Assembly (NCBI RefSeq): GCF_000013225.1
Contig: NC_007776.1
Coordinates: 329,277 to 393,276, forward strand
DNA from: Synechococcus sp. JA-2-3B'a(2-13)
GTDB taxonomy: Bacteria > Cyanobacteriota > Cyanobacteriia > Thermostichales > Thermostichaceae
Direction: 5' to 3'
Length of the DNA: 64,000 nt
Shown here: piece by piece, positions 46,032 to 54,339 of the stretch
How the letters are laid out: every line of letters begins with the position of its first letter
Numbering within the stretch: position 1 is the stretch's first letter
Translations under genes and position numbers: made by a program
The notes under the pieces: model-generated
The model's input: the letters and a program-made list of their open reading frames with translations, nothing else
What the model was told of the DNA's origin: nothing
The model's database searches: none

Positions 46032-47888
46032 CTAGCGACTGCGCAAGAAAGTCTCAATGCCATCGGCAATGGCCCGCGCCAAGAGAGCCTGATATTCGGC
46101 AGTAGCCAATTTTCGCCCTTCGGTTGGGTTGGTTACGTATCCCAACTCCAGCAGCACGGAGGGCATACCCACAGGTGTTTCCCGCACCACAAAAAAGCGG
46201 GCTCGTCTCACCCCCCGGTCAGCAGCACCGGTGGCCCTGACCAAGCTGCGGTGCAAGATGGCGGCCAGCTCGGCGCTATCGGGTCGCAGGTAATAGGTCT
46301 CGATGCCGTGAATGCCGGAGCGATCCAGGGCGTTGGCATGAATGCTCACCAGCAGGGCAGCATTGGCCTGAACGGCCATATCCACCCGCGGTTGCAGCAG
46401 CACTTCCCGGTCATCGGTGCGGGTCATCACCACCCCGTACCCCCGCTCCTGCAGCAGTCGTTGCACCTGGTGGGCAACGGAGAGCACGATGTCCTTCTCC
46501 TGGATCCCATCTACCCCGATGGCACCGGGATCCCGTCCCCCGTGGCCGGGGTCGATGGCAATGACCGTCCGGTTCAGAGATTGGGGGGTGGAAGGGGAGG
46601 CAGGGCCGGGCGTCTGCGGCTGAGGTATTGGTGGAGGAGCATTCAGAGGTCGCAGCTCCAAGGTAATGCGGCGGGATCCCTGGCCGGGGTTGGGCTCGAA
46701 GACATTGAACTCCTCGGCGGGCTGCACCAGAATGCTGACCGTGCGGGCATCTTCCTGGACAAAGCGGATCCGCTCCACCGGCCCTCCAACCGGCAAGCCG
46801 GGATCCGGCATAGACTGGGGCAGGCGCGCCGGCGCCACATTGATGCGGTAGCCGCCACTCTCGGGATCCCAGCCGGCCCGGTAGAACATGAATCCATCGG
46901 CGCTGATGATCAACTGGTTGCCCTGGAGCTGAACCGATTGCAACGTGGCCAGCGGCCCACTGCTGTTGACAGAGCTGACCTCGGGCAAAAGGCTGGCCTG
47001 GGCAGCACCCCCGGCAGGCTGGATCCAGATCCCACCTCGCTGTGGGTCGTAGCGGGCTTCCCAGTCGCCACCGGAGGAATCCACATCCAGCACTACCCGA
47101 GCAACGGTGGGCTCAAACTGCCCGATACGCAGCCGCGAAACCCCCAGACGGTTGATGACATAAGCTCGCTGGGTGAGGGCAGGGCTGAGGGTGGTGTTGA
47201 GAAAATCCACCACTACCCGATCCGGATCGAGGATGCGCCGCACCGTAGTGGAGGGGCTGCCTTGGGTACGGATAAAAAAGCCTTCTGCTTGCGGGGATAC
47301 CTCTAAAATTTGATGGCCGGAGCGAGGAGATGGGGTGGGTGCCGGGCGTCGGGGAGGCAGTGTCGGCAAAGGCGGGGACGGCGGGAAGGGATCCCTGGAA
47401 CCTCCCAATAAGCCGACAGATGAAGGGGGAGAAGAAGAGAGAGATCCGGCCTGGGTGAGTTGAACAGCCCAGCGGGAGGGGCCGGCAGTGAGCAGTTGCA
47501 GTTGGTTGAGGCTGAGAGGCTGATCCGGCTGCAGATACAGCACAAAGCGGGTAATGGTATCCGTAAGCTGGCTAATCTGCAGAGAGGTGACACGGCCTGC
47601 AAAGGTCTGGGTCTGGGGCTCCCGTCCGAAGCGGGTGTTGGGAAAATCCAGCACAACCCGAGGCGGATTCTGCAGCACGAACAGAAAAGGCCGCACCTCG
47701 CCCTGGGTGTTAACTTCCAGCCGCCCCTGCTGGGGGTCGTAGTACCAACGCTCAATGCGCGATAAACCTGGGGCTGTAATCGCCTGAGCCTGGACAGATT
47801 CCGGGGGAAACAGCCCTGCCCCCGCCAAGCTCAACAGCAGCATCGCCCCCCATATCTGCCTTGACCCCGGCTTGCCAAATTCGGGCAT
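46032..47888 (-). CDS. N-acetylmuramoyl-L-alanine amidase with AMIN domains
   Basis: About 618 residues from the ATG at 47888, which gives a signal peptide (MPEFGKPGSRQIWGAMLLLS, then LAGAGLFPPESVQAQA). The longer frame to 48311 would put a Pro/Gly-rich stretch before the signal. It has two AMIN domains (for example RPFLFVLQNPPRVVLDFPNT and IGQFEPTVARVVLDVDSS), which bind peptidoglycan, then a linker. An Amidase_3 domain follows at about 430-615 (VIAIDPGHGGRDPGAIGVDG, LLVSIHANALDRSG, SVLLELGYVTNPTEG), with the zinc His/Glu/His set. It fits AmiC, which splits daughter-cell walls during division. Confidence 0.95.
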   Translation of the reverse strand: MPEFGKPGSRQIWGAMLLLSLAGAGLFPPESVQAQAITAPGLSRIERWYYDPQQGRLEVNTQGEVRPFLFVLQNPPRVVLDFPNTRFGREPQTQTFAGRVTSLQISQLTDTITRFVLYLQPDQPLSLNQLQLLTAGPSRWAVQLTQAGSLSSSPPSSVGLLGGSRDPFPPSPPLPTLPPRRPAPTPSPRSGHQILEVSPQAEGFFIRTQGSPSTTVRRILDPDRVVVDFLNTTLSPALTQRAYVINRLGVSRLRIGQFEPTVARVVLDVDSSGGDWEARYDPQRGGIWIQPAGGAAQASLLPEVSSVNSSGPLATLQSVQLQGNQLIISADGFMFYRAGWDPESGGYRINVAPARLPQSMPDPGLPVGGPVERIRFVQEDARTVSILVQPAEEFNVFEPNPGQGSRRITLELRPLNAPPPIPQPQTPGPASPSTPQSLNRTVIAIDPGHGGRDPGAIGVDGIQEKDIVLSVAHQVQRLLQERGYGVVMTRTDDREVLLQPRVDMAVQANAALLVSIHANALDRSGIHGIETYYLRPDSAELAAILHRSLVRATGAADRGVRRARFFVVRETPVGMPSVLLELGYVTNPTEGRKLATAEYQALLARAIADGIETFLRSR

Positions 47889-48046
47889 GACCTTCCATCC
47901 ACTCCCCACACCTGCAACTATACCAACCTGCTTTCGGAGCAGCCTGGGAAGGAGCGCAATTCCGCTCTTGCCTGCAGGGCTGGGGGATGATGGGTAGAGG
48001 CTCGCCCCTTCTTCTTCCTGCTTGTTCTCCGGCGAGGTATCTTGGG

Positions 48047-49174
48047 ATGCCCAGGCCACCGGATCTCCTAACCCTGGCCCGAGCTGGACACGCCCAGTCG
48101 ATTGTGCAGGTTGTGCGGATGGAGCTGCTGCGGCGTCGCTGGTGTGCCCGAGTAGACTTTGCCGACGAGACCCTGCACGTCCACCTGCTGGGATCCCTGT
48201 ACCAGCCTGCGCTCTCCCCCCAAGTTGCTGCTGCCCAACTGTTTCTGATCTTGAAGCAACTGCGGATCCCACGGCTGGATCAAGTGGAGATTTGCGCTTT
48301 CCGCGGCTCACGCTTGCTCTGGCGGCAGAGCCTAAAGCTGGGATCCCGGCAGCGTTGGGATCGGTTTTCCTTCGATAACTGGGCAGTCAACGCCTGGGCT
48401 TACCCGGCTGCGTTTGCGGTGGCCCTGATGGTGAACAACATAGGCTTGTTGCAGTTGTTGCATTTGCCTCTTCACATTTGGATCCACGAATTTGGCCATG
48501 CCACCGTCGCCTGGTGGAGCGGGTATCGGGCTTTGCCTCTGCCCATCGGCTGGACAAGCGTTAGCTCGCAGAGGGATCCCTTTGTGTATTTTGGAATCCT
48601 CTTTTTACTGATTCTACTCTTCTGGTCAGCCCGCAAGGAGCGGATTGGGTGGCTGCAGGTGCTGGCCATCTTTCTTGCTCTATTGCAGTTTTACATGACC
48701 TGGCTGATGCCCAATCGCACCTGGGAGATGTTGTTTGTCTTTAGCGGCGTTGGAGGAGAATTTTATCTCAGCACCTTTTTGATGGCCAGCTTTTATTTTC
48801 CCCTGCCAGATCGTTGGCGATGGGACTCTTTGCGATTTGTCGTGCTGGGGATCGCGAGCAGCAACCTGTGGAGAAGCTTTTGGGAATGGCACAGCATCAG
48901 ACTGGGATTGGCCGAGGTTCCCTGGGGAACTTTGTTGGGCGGCCAAGGAGATGCCAGGGGGGATATGAACCGCCTAAACTACGACTTTGGCTGGAGCACC
49001 GATCAAATCATCCAAACCTACACTTTTTTAGGAAACCTGTGTGTCTTATTCGCATTGAGCCTATACGTCCTATTCCTGTTGCGAGCAAACGATGAGACTT
49101 GGCTGTATCTGCGAGCAAGGTTTATTCTTTGGATGAATGGTTTGATAAGCTCCAGTTCAAGCAAACCTCCTTAA
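48047..49174 (+). CDS. Membrane protein with HEFGHA zinc-protease-like motif
   Basis: About 375 residues from the ATG at 48047; the open frame begins 20 codons earlier. The N-terminal ~110 residues form a soluble domain (VRMELLRRRWCARVDFADET, LHVHLLGSLYQPALSPQVAA). About seven membrane segments follow. A helix contains HIWIHEFGHATVAWWSGY, with His147-Glu148 and His151 in the HExxH order of membrane-embedded M50 or Oma1-like metalloproteases. A third ligand (an NxxPxxD-type motif in M50) was not found. It is unrecognised and could be a divergent protease or an inactive relative. Confidence 0.75.
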   Translation: MPRPPDLLTLARAGHAQSIVQVVRMELLRRRWCARVDFADETLHVHLLGSLYQPALSPQVAAAQLFLILKQLRIPRLDQVEICAFRGSRLLWRQSLKLGSRQRWDRFSFDNWAVNAWAYPAAFAVALMVNNIGLLQLLHLPLHIWIHEFGHATVAWWSGYRALPLPIGWTSVSSQRDPFVYFGILFLLILLFWSARKERIGWLQVLAIFLALLQFYMTWLMPNRTWEMLFVFSGVGGEFYLSTFLMASFYFPLPDRWRWDSLRFVVLGIASSNLWRSFWEWHSIRLGLAEVPWGTLLGGQGDARGDMNRLNYDFGWSTDQIIQTYTFLGNLCVLFALSLYVLFLLRANDETWLYLRARFILWMNGLISSSSSKPP

Positions 49175-49527
49175 GATCCTCCTATAGCGATCATTATCCC
49201 AACCACAGCTTTTTTCGGCAGCGCCAGCTACATCCAGTGCAAAACTAGCTCTCGGGTAACAGGGATCCCGCTTGTCTCCAGAACTTCCCTAGTGTCCAAC
49301 TCGATTCCTCAAGGGGGCAGGATCATTTTGGTTTTGGACTGCAGCTTTGCCGGTTGGGAATTGCTCCAACCACTCCGTTGAGCTCAGAGGGCGTTTGTGG
49401 TGCCCATCTGGGCAATGACTGGGCGGGAGAAGCGGCACCCCTATCAGGTTGGAGATGGCCTGTTGAGCATTCGCTCTATGCTGAGGGATATGTATAGACA
49501 AACTTCCTCTGCAACGGTACTTTACCC
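49175..49527. other. 353-base intergenic region upstream of cbiT
   Basis: No gene, repeat family member or structural RNA is recognised. The cbiT promoter should be here; no confident boxes could be chosen. No cobalamin-riboswitch signature was recognised by eye. Confidence 0.45.
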
Positions 49528-50133
49528 ATGTCAGCCGCCTTCTCTTGGCCCTACCGCACCCCAGGGATCCCAGACTCTGCCTTTGAACGCATCCCAGGGA
49601 TCCCGATGAGCCCTCGTGAGGTGCGCGTGTTGGTGCTAAGCCAGTTGCGCCTGGGAGAGAACCACTGCCTGTGGGATATCGGCGCCGGAACCGGCACAAT
49701 TGCCATTGAAGCGGCTGTTCTATGCCCCAAAGCTCGCGTGATTGCCATCGAGCGAGATGCCGAGGTAGTCAGCCTAATCGAGAGCAATTGCGAGAAATTT
49801 GGCCTCACCAACGTGCAGGTGATTCAAGGTACTGCCCCCGATTGTCTGCAACACCTTTCTCCGGCACCGGATCGCATCTGCATTGAGGGAGGCCACCCCC
49901 TACGCGAGATCTTGGAAGCCTGCTGGAGCCATCTCAGCCCCAACGGGCGGGTCGTGGCGACGACCAACTCTTTGGATGGGCTCTACGGCCTTTCTGCCGG
50001 CCTGGCCGCTGTGCGGGCTCATCATGTGGAGGTGATTCAATCGGCGGTGAACCGCCTGGAACACCGCGGTCGGACTCAAATGCTGCTGGCACTGGATCCC
50101 ACCTTTGTTTTGAGCGGAGAAAAAATGGGCTAA
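49528..50133 (+). CDS. cbiT: Precorrin-6Y C5,15-methyltransferase, decarboxylating subunit (CbiT)
   Basis: A 201-residue SAM-dependent enzyme of anaerobic cobalamin synthesis, combining C15 methylation with decarboxylation of the C12 acetate. The SAM-binding motif is LWDIGAGTGTIAIEAAVLCP (from about residue 48). The family pattern runs from GIPDSAFERIPGIPMSPREV to RICIEGGHPLREILEACW and LDGLYGLSAGLAAVR. It stands alone in the window; cobU, another cobalamin gene, is about 3 kb away. Confidence 0.94.
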   Translation: MSAAFSWPYRTPGIPDSAFERIPGIPMSPREVRVLVLSQLRLGENHCLWDIGAGTGTIAIEAAVLCPKARVIAIERDAEVVSLIESNCEKFGLTNVQVIQGTAPDCLQHLSPAPDRICIEGGHPLREILEACWSHLSPNGRVVATTNSLDGLYGLSAGLAAVRAHHVEVIQSAVNRLEHRGRTQMLLALDPTFVLSGEKMG

Positions 50134-50330
50134 GTTTTGTGTAAACTGTTTACATTTTTTGGTAAATCTTTTCCTAAGGTGATGGATAAAAGTGGATTGA
50201 TTTATCTCGGCTGTCTTAGAACCAGCAGAAAAGATTGGGTCACCCAAACCTTAAGCTATACTGATATTTCTCGATCCCAAACTCAAATCTGCTTTTATAC
50301 CAGATAAGAGAGCTGGGAAACCCAATAGCT

Positions 50331-50549
50331 ATGGATCAATTCCAACACCCCTTTCAGGAGTCACGGGAAGTCAAACTGCGGCAACTGTTGATTCGGGAGC
50401 GCTGGCCGGAAATGCTGAAAGGCTGCCGGGCTTGCATCCATTGGGACGACTTCAAGCGACCGGAATGCTGTGGTGATTGCGGCATCGGGGATCGACGCAG
50501 GCAAGCAGTAGCCGAAGAAAGCCCACCCAGCAAGTCCCCAGGCATTTAG
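50331..50549 (+). CDS. Small cysteine-rich protein
   Basis: A 72-residue protein (MDQFQHPFQESREVKLRQLL then IRERWPEMLKGCRACIHWDD and FKRPECCGDCGIGDRRRQ). The five cysteines in CRAC-x9-CCGDC form a likely metal or Fe-S site. The N-terminal 30 residues are amphipathic and helical. No named family can be given. A possible weak terminator palindrome (GTAAACTGTTTAC then T-rich) lies in the preceding gap, near 50151-50165. Confidence 0.6.
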   Translation: MDQFQHPFQESREVKLRQLLIRERWPEMLKGCRACIHWDDFKRPECCGDCGIGDRRRQAVAEESPPSKSPGI

Positions 50550-51166
50550 GGTTCGCAAGCTTCCCAAATTGGGATCCCAGCTCCTGCAGTAACTTTGGTA
50601 GTTTCTATTGAGAACTTTTACTCAGGGAGTTTTACCTAAAAACCGGGTCTCAAGCCCGGTCTTCATACCTGCCTGCGGCGGAAGCAAGCTGGCAAAGTGG
50701 GGAGGCAACGAGCGCCTCTCCCAAGATTGCTATGTCGTCGCTCCCTAGCCTCTCATCTTGCCCTCATTGGCCCCCTGCTTCCGCTTCTCAGAGGCAGCTC
50801 CCCAGCAACCTCAAGGGGGGCAGGAGGATCCATATCAATTTCTACACCAACCCAGTTAGCGACAGGGTCGGCGACAAGCCTCAAACCCTGATTCTTCCGT
50901 TGACCCGGTCGATCCCGCTCTGGGCAAGGGTTTCAGGCCCCTCGGCGGAGAAAAATAAGGGGAAATTGCAGCCGTTCGCGCCAGCGGGACGGAGTCCTTA
51001 AACGAGACCCTGTCGATCTAGGCCCCTGGATCCCGCTCTGGACAAGGGTTTCAGGCCCCTCGGCGGAGAAAAATAAGGGGAAATTGCAGCCGTTCGCGCC
51101 AGCGGGACGGAGTCCTTAAACGAGACCCTGTCGATCTAGGCCCCTGGATCCCGCTCTGGACAAGGG
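50550..51166. other. 617-base intergenic region with tandem repeat
   Basis: No gene is supported. It contains a hairpin (ACCGGG-N7-CCCGGT type) near 50641-50660 and two 118-bp tandem repeats plus a fragment (50911-51168). It also has further members of the dispersed GC-rich family. A 64-codon open frame (50697-50891) shows no protein features and is rejected. Confidence 0.6.
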
Positions 51167-51168
51167 TT
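50911..51168. repeat. 118-bp tandem repeat, 2.2 copies
   Basis: Units at 50911-51028 and 51029-51146, then the first ~22 bases of a third ending at menG (51147-51168). The copies are almost identical (one or two base changes, for example TGGGCAAGG against TGGACAAGG). Each unit begins GATCCCGCTCTGG, contains a hairpin-forming CCCCTCGGCGG...AGGGG and one dispersed GC-rich repeat (CGTTCGCGCCAGCGGGACGG plus AGTCCTT), and ends GGCCCCTG. The third fragment includes part of the menG stop codon. Confidence 0.95.
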
Positions 51169-51943
51169 ATAATCGGGGAGAGTCGCTTCCCTTCGGGGAA
51201 GTGGAATTAATGGAATTAATGGAAACAATACGAAACTTCTCAATCACCAGTACCCCCATCATGCCCCACGCTAGGGGGTAGAACTTGGCACTGGCAAACC
51301 CTGCCTGCAGGGCCATTTGTCGTTGCTCTTCTCCAGAGGGAAAGCGATCTAGGCTGGGATCAATGTAGGCATATTCGGATCCCAGTCCCAAAGTTTTGGC
51401 CTGGGCGACCACCTGAGTGTTCAAGTACCAGCGCTGAAATTGTTCGCAAAGAGGGATCCCTGTGGGGCGGTGAAAATCCAAAATGGCGGCACGACGTCCT
51501 GGCTTCAGTACTCGCCTAATCTCTCGCAAGGCTTGGGGAATATCGGTTACATTGCGCAAGCCGTAGCCCATGGTAATGGCATCGAAGCTACTGTCGGGAA
51601 AAGGTAAGGCCAAGGCATCTCCCAAAACCCACTCCAGGGAGTAGCCAGGGAAGAGCCGGGAGCGACGCCGGGCAATCGCCAGCATGGCGGGAGAGAAATC
51701 TAGGCCCACCACATGTCCCCTTCGTCCTACTCGGCGGGCCAACTGCAGAGCCAGATCACCGGTTCCACAGCACAGATCCAGCACATATCCTCCTGAGCTG
51801 GCGCCCGACCAACGCACGGCCATACGCTTCCAAACCTGATGGAGGCCCAGGCTCAAGGTTTGGTTGAGGGAGTCATAGTGGGGAGCAATGCGGTCAAAAA
51901 GCGCTCGGATTTCCTCAGGCTGTTCAAAGGTTGGGCTAGGCAC
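51167..51943 (-). CDS. menG: Phylloquinone/menaquinone methyltransferase (MenG/UbiE type)
   Basis: A 258-residue SAM-dependent methyltransferase of the UbiE family, which in cyanobacteria methylates 2-phytyl-1,4-naphthoquinone to phylloquinone, the photosystem I quinone. The SAM motif is VLDLCCGTGDLALQLARRV. Family blocks are FDRIAPHYDSLNQTLSLGLH, FDAITMGYGLRNVTDIPQAL and KTLGLGSEYAYIDPSLDRFP. The last ~20 residues (INSTSPKGSDSPRL) are an unusual tail, and the stop lies at the border of the 118-bp repeat, so the tail may have been reshaped by repeat expansion. Confidence 0.93.
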   Translation of the reverse strand: MPSPTFEQPEEIRALFDRIAPHYDSLNQTLSLGLHQVWKRMAVRWSGASSGGYVLDLCCGTGDLALQLARRVGRRGHVVGLDFSPAMLAIARRRSRLFPGYSLEWVLGDALALPFPDSSFDAITMGYGLRNVTDIPQALREIRRVLKPGRRAAILDFHRPTGIPLCEQFQRWYLNTQVVAQAKTLGLGSEYAYIDPSLDRFPSGEEQRQMALQAGFASAKFYPLAWGMMGVLVIEKFRIVSINSINSTSPKGSDSPRL

Positions 51944-52049
51944 CTCTTCTCAACTCCACCTCATGTTCCCCGTACAAACTTTGTTGCTCCTGTTGCTCCG
52001 CAACGCTACGTGACCGGATCTGTGGTCTGAAGCTAAAGGAAGAGGGGTG

Positions 52050-52853
52050 TTACGGCGGCACTGGGATCCCACTGGCTCCCACTCGGTGGCGGCGGCTGGG
52101 GTAATCAGCCAAACTCAGGGACAGGGATCGGGATCCGGCTAGGCTCGAGGCTGGGATGCGGATGGTTCCCTGGAAGACTTGGCTATTGGGGGGCAGCTCC
52201 CCCGGCAAACCTTGGGTGAGCGCGTTGATTGACCGTCCATTGTCGTCAGTAATGTTCAGGAAGCTATAGAGAAAGCGCACCGTCTCTGCCGAGTTGTTTT
52301 GCATAGCTACATTCAGAACCACTTGGCTTCCCTCGCGACGAACCGAAAGCACCTGCATAGAGACCTGTCCACTGGCGGCAATTGGTAGGGGGGGCGGAGG
52401 TGGTGTGGGCGCCGGCGGGGCAGGAACTCCGTCCTGCTGACGCGGACGGGGAGCTGGAGGAGATGGAGTGGCGGGGCGAGGAGTTGGCGACGGGGCCGCC
52501 GCCAATTCAGGAGACAATCTGGGGGTGGGTGTTGGAGTGGGAGTTGCAACCGGCGTGGGTGCTGGGGTAAAGAGGGGGGTGGGAGTTGGGGACGGACGAA
52601 GGCTGGCTTCGGCTGCTGCAATTACCTCAGCCTCGTTCAGCAAAGGCACAGTACGGGGATCCCGAACTTCGCGGGAAGGAGAAGCCCGACCGGCGCCGGT
52701 GGCGGGAGAAGAAACCCCCGATAGAGCTCGCTGACCAAATAGGTAGCCCAGACAAGCACTCAACACCGTTGTGAAGAGAAACGCGCTCAGCCAGAACAGC
52801 ACCCCCGAGAATGTGGAGGCGAACTCCTGAGACGGTTTGGCCGGTCTACGCAA
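52050..52853 (-). CDS. Hypothetical proline-rich membrane protein
   Basis: A 267-residue protein. One N-terminal membrane segment (FSGVLFWLSAFLFTTVLSAC, then LGYLFG) is followed by a long Pro/Thr/Ala-rich linker (about 85-165, with PTPTPTPRL-type repeats). The C-terminal ~100 residues (SMQVLSVRREGSQVVLNVAM, QNNSAETVRFLYSFLNITDD) form a beta-sandwich-like domain similar to DUF4352/FxLYD-type domains. It is probably anchored in the membrane with the C-terminal domain in the periplasm. No function is known. Confidence 0.72.
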   Translation of the reverse strand: MRRPAKPSQEFASTFSGVLFWLSAFLFTTVLSACLGYLFGQRALSGVSSPATGAGRASPSREVRDPRTVPLLNEAEVIAAAEASLRPSPTPTPLFTPAPTPVATPTPTPTPRLSPELAAAPSPTPRPATPSPPAPRPRQQDGVPAPPAPTPPPPPLPIAASGQVSMQVLSVRREGSQVVLNVAMQNNSAETVRFLYSFLNITDDNGRSINALTQGLPGELPPNSQVFQGTIRIPASSLAGSRSLSLSLADYPSRRHRVGASGIPVPP

Positions 52854-52910
52854 AGGCTGTTAACTCCTGCTGCTAGTTCGCTTTCCTATGATACGAAAGT
52901 GACAGAGAAG

Positions 52911-53189
52911 CTAGGGGTTCTCGACCGGGGCAGAGTTTTTGCGTTGTTGCTCATGGGCCTGTAGCGGGGCGCTGTCTAAGTTGGGCAGCCGCTCCCCCAG
53001 CCACCAACCCGGATCTTCCCAGCTCAGGGATCCCAGCCATTTCCCGGCCCGATCTGCCAAGACCAAGCCCAACAAAACGGGAGCAGTGGTGATCCCCAGC
53101 GCTAGGCTGAGCCAGAGCGGTTGAGCAGATCGAAAAGAGGCCGAAGCAGCCTTTTGTTCAGGCGGAGATATCGGCTTGGGATCTGTCAT
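52911..53189 (-). CDS. Small hypothetical membrane protein
   Basis: About 92 residues from the ATG at 53189 (MTDPKPISPPEQKAASASFR). One membrane segment (LWLSLALGITTAPVLLGLVL) is followed by a C-terminal soluble part with WEDPGWWLGERLPNLDSAPL. The longer frame to 53489 overlaps cobU and is not supported. It is divergent from cobU. No family is recognised. Confidence 0.6.
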   Translation of the reverse strand: MTDPKPISPPEQKAASASFRSAQPLWLSLALGITTAPVLLGLVLADRAGKWLGSLSWEDPGWWLGERLPNLDSAPLQAHEQQRKNSAPVENP

Positions 53190-53264
53190 GGTCGAGCTTT
53201 TGAGCCTGAAGTTCAAGTGCGCTGTTGTTAGGTTAATCTCAAGCGTCAGTGGATTTCCAGCGTA

Positions 53265-53822
53265 ATGTCGATTGTGCTGATCTGTGGCCCTGTGCGCTCT
53301 GGCAAAAGCCGGCTGGCAGAGGGTTTGGCTGCGGCTTCGGGCTTGCCGGTTATCTACCTGGCTACCGGGCCGAAACCCGATCCCAAGACGGATCCAGAAT
53401 GGGCAGAGCGCGTTCAACAGCACCGGCAACGGCGGCCTTCCAGTTGGCAAACTTGGGAAACCGGGAGGGACTTGGGGGCAGAACTGCAAAAGTTGCCCCA
53501 GCCCTGTTGTGCGCTGGTGGATTCGCTGGGGGGATGGGTGGCGCAGGGCCTAGACTGTCCCTCTTCAGAATGGGATCCCTTGGTGCAATCCTTCTTGGCA
53601 ACCTTGCAAAGCCATAGAGGGGAGATCCTCCTGGTGTCTGAAGAAGTGGGCTGGGGGGTGGTGCCCGCTTACCCACTGGGGCGGCGGTTTCGGGATCGGA
53701 TGGGGGAACTGACCCAAAGGCTGGCTCCCCTGGCCGACCAAGTGTTTTTGGTAACGGCAGGTTTTGCCCTCGATCTCACCCGCCTGGGGATCCCGGTGGC
53801 AGGCAAGATGGAACAGAGCTGA
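53265..53822 (+). CDS. cobU: Adenosylcobinamide kinase / guanylyltransferase
   Basis: A 185-residue CobU/CobP that phosphorylates adenosylcobinamide and transfers GMP in cobalamin assembly. The P-loop is GPVRSGKS (residues 8-15), one residue different from the usual GxxRSGKS pattern. The GMP-linking histidine region is ERVQQHRQRRPSSWQTWETG. Conserved are SEEVGWGVVPAYPLGRRFRD and VTAGFALDLTRLG near the C-terminus. It is followed 37 bases later by the CRR6-like gene; the cobalamin link is to cbiT at 49.5 kb. Confidence 0.95.
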   Translation: MSIVLICGPVRSGKSRLAEGLAAASGLPVIYLATGPKPDPKTDPEWAERVQQHRQRRPSSWQTWETGRDLGAELQKLPQPCCALVDSLGGWVAQGLDCPSSEWDPLVQSFLATLQSHRGEILLVSEEVGWGVVPAYPLGRRFRDRMGELTQRLAPLADQVFLVTAGFALDLTRLGIPVAGKMEQS

Positions 53823-53859
53823 GATAAGCTGCATTTGCAAGCCAGATAGCTGTGTTGCC

Positions 53860-54339
53860 GTGCCGATTACCCTCTACCTTCCTGCCAAGGCCATTCAAAC
53901 TCTGGATCTCACCCCCGGCCATGAGCTGGTGAAAACCTTGATGGCCGATCCCGTGCGTGCTGCCCAGCAGGTGCAATGCGCCATCGATTGGCCGCGCAGC
54001 CCTGAGGATCCACGGGAGCTGTCCGAGATCCCGGAGGTGCGCCTGTGGTTTATTCGTTGGGATACAGTCTACCCCTGGATGCCCTACTTTCTCAATTGGC
54101 GCCAAGGAGAACTCGCCCGTTACGCGGCTATGATGGTGCCCCACCAATTCAACCCTCGGGAGGGTATTGTTTACAACCCAGAAGCGTTGGAGATCTTTGT
54201 CTATCAGAAGATCTTTGTGTTGATGCGGTGGTTTAAGCAGCAGAACCTGGGATCCGTTTCCATGCTGCGGGATATGGCTTTGGTGTTTGGCTTCGAGATC
54301 CAGCCGGAGTTTCTCGCCCTATGGGAGGCAGAGCCATGA
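53860..54339 (+). CDS. CRR6-family NdhI maturation factor
   Basis: About 160 residues from GTG 53860 (VPITLYLPAKAIQTLDLTPG). It matches the CRR6/DUF1817 family: VRLWFIRWDTVYPWMPYFLN, YAAMMVPHQFNPREGIVYNP, EALEIFVYQKIFVLMRWFKQ. In plants CRR6 is needed to assemble the NdhI subunit of the NDH-1 complex; cyanobacterial members are thought to do likewise. Its stop overlaps the start of the BioD-like gene (ATGA, 54336-54339), showing tight coupling. Confidence 0.88.
   Translation: MPITLYLPAKAIQTLDLTPGHELVKTLMADPVRAAQQVQCAIDWPRSPEDPRELSEIPEVRLWFIRWDTVYPWMPYFLNWRQGELARYAAMMVPHQFNPREGIVYNPEALEIFVYQKIFVLMRWFKQQNLGSVSMLRDMALVFGFEIQPEFLALWEAEP

Noticed and set aside
47889-48311. Longer N-terminus of the AMIN-amidase (to 48311)
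   Set aside because: It would place about 140 Pro/Gly-rich residues before an obvious signal peptide and would overlap the divergent membrane-protein gene.
50697-50891. 64-codon frame in the menG-side repeat region
   Set aside because: It is composed of repeat-like low-complexity sequence and matches nothing.
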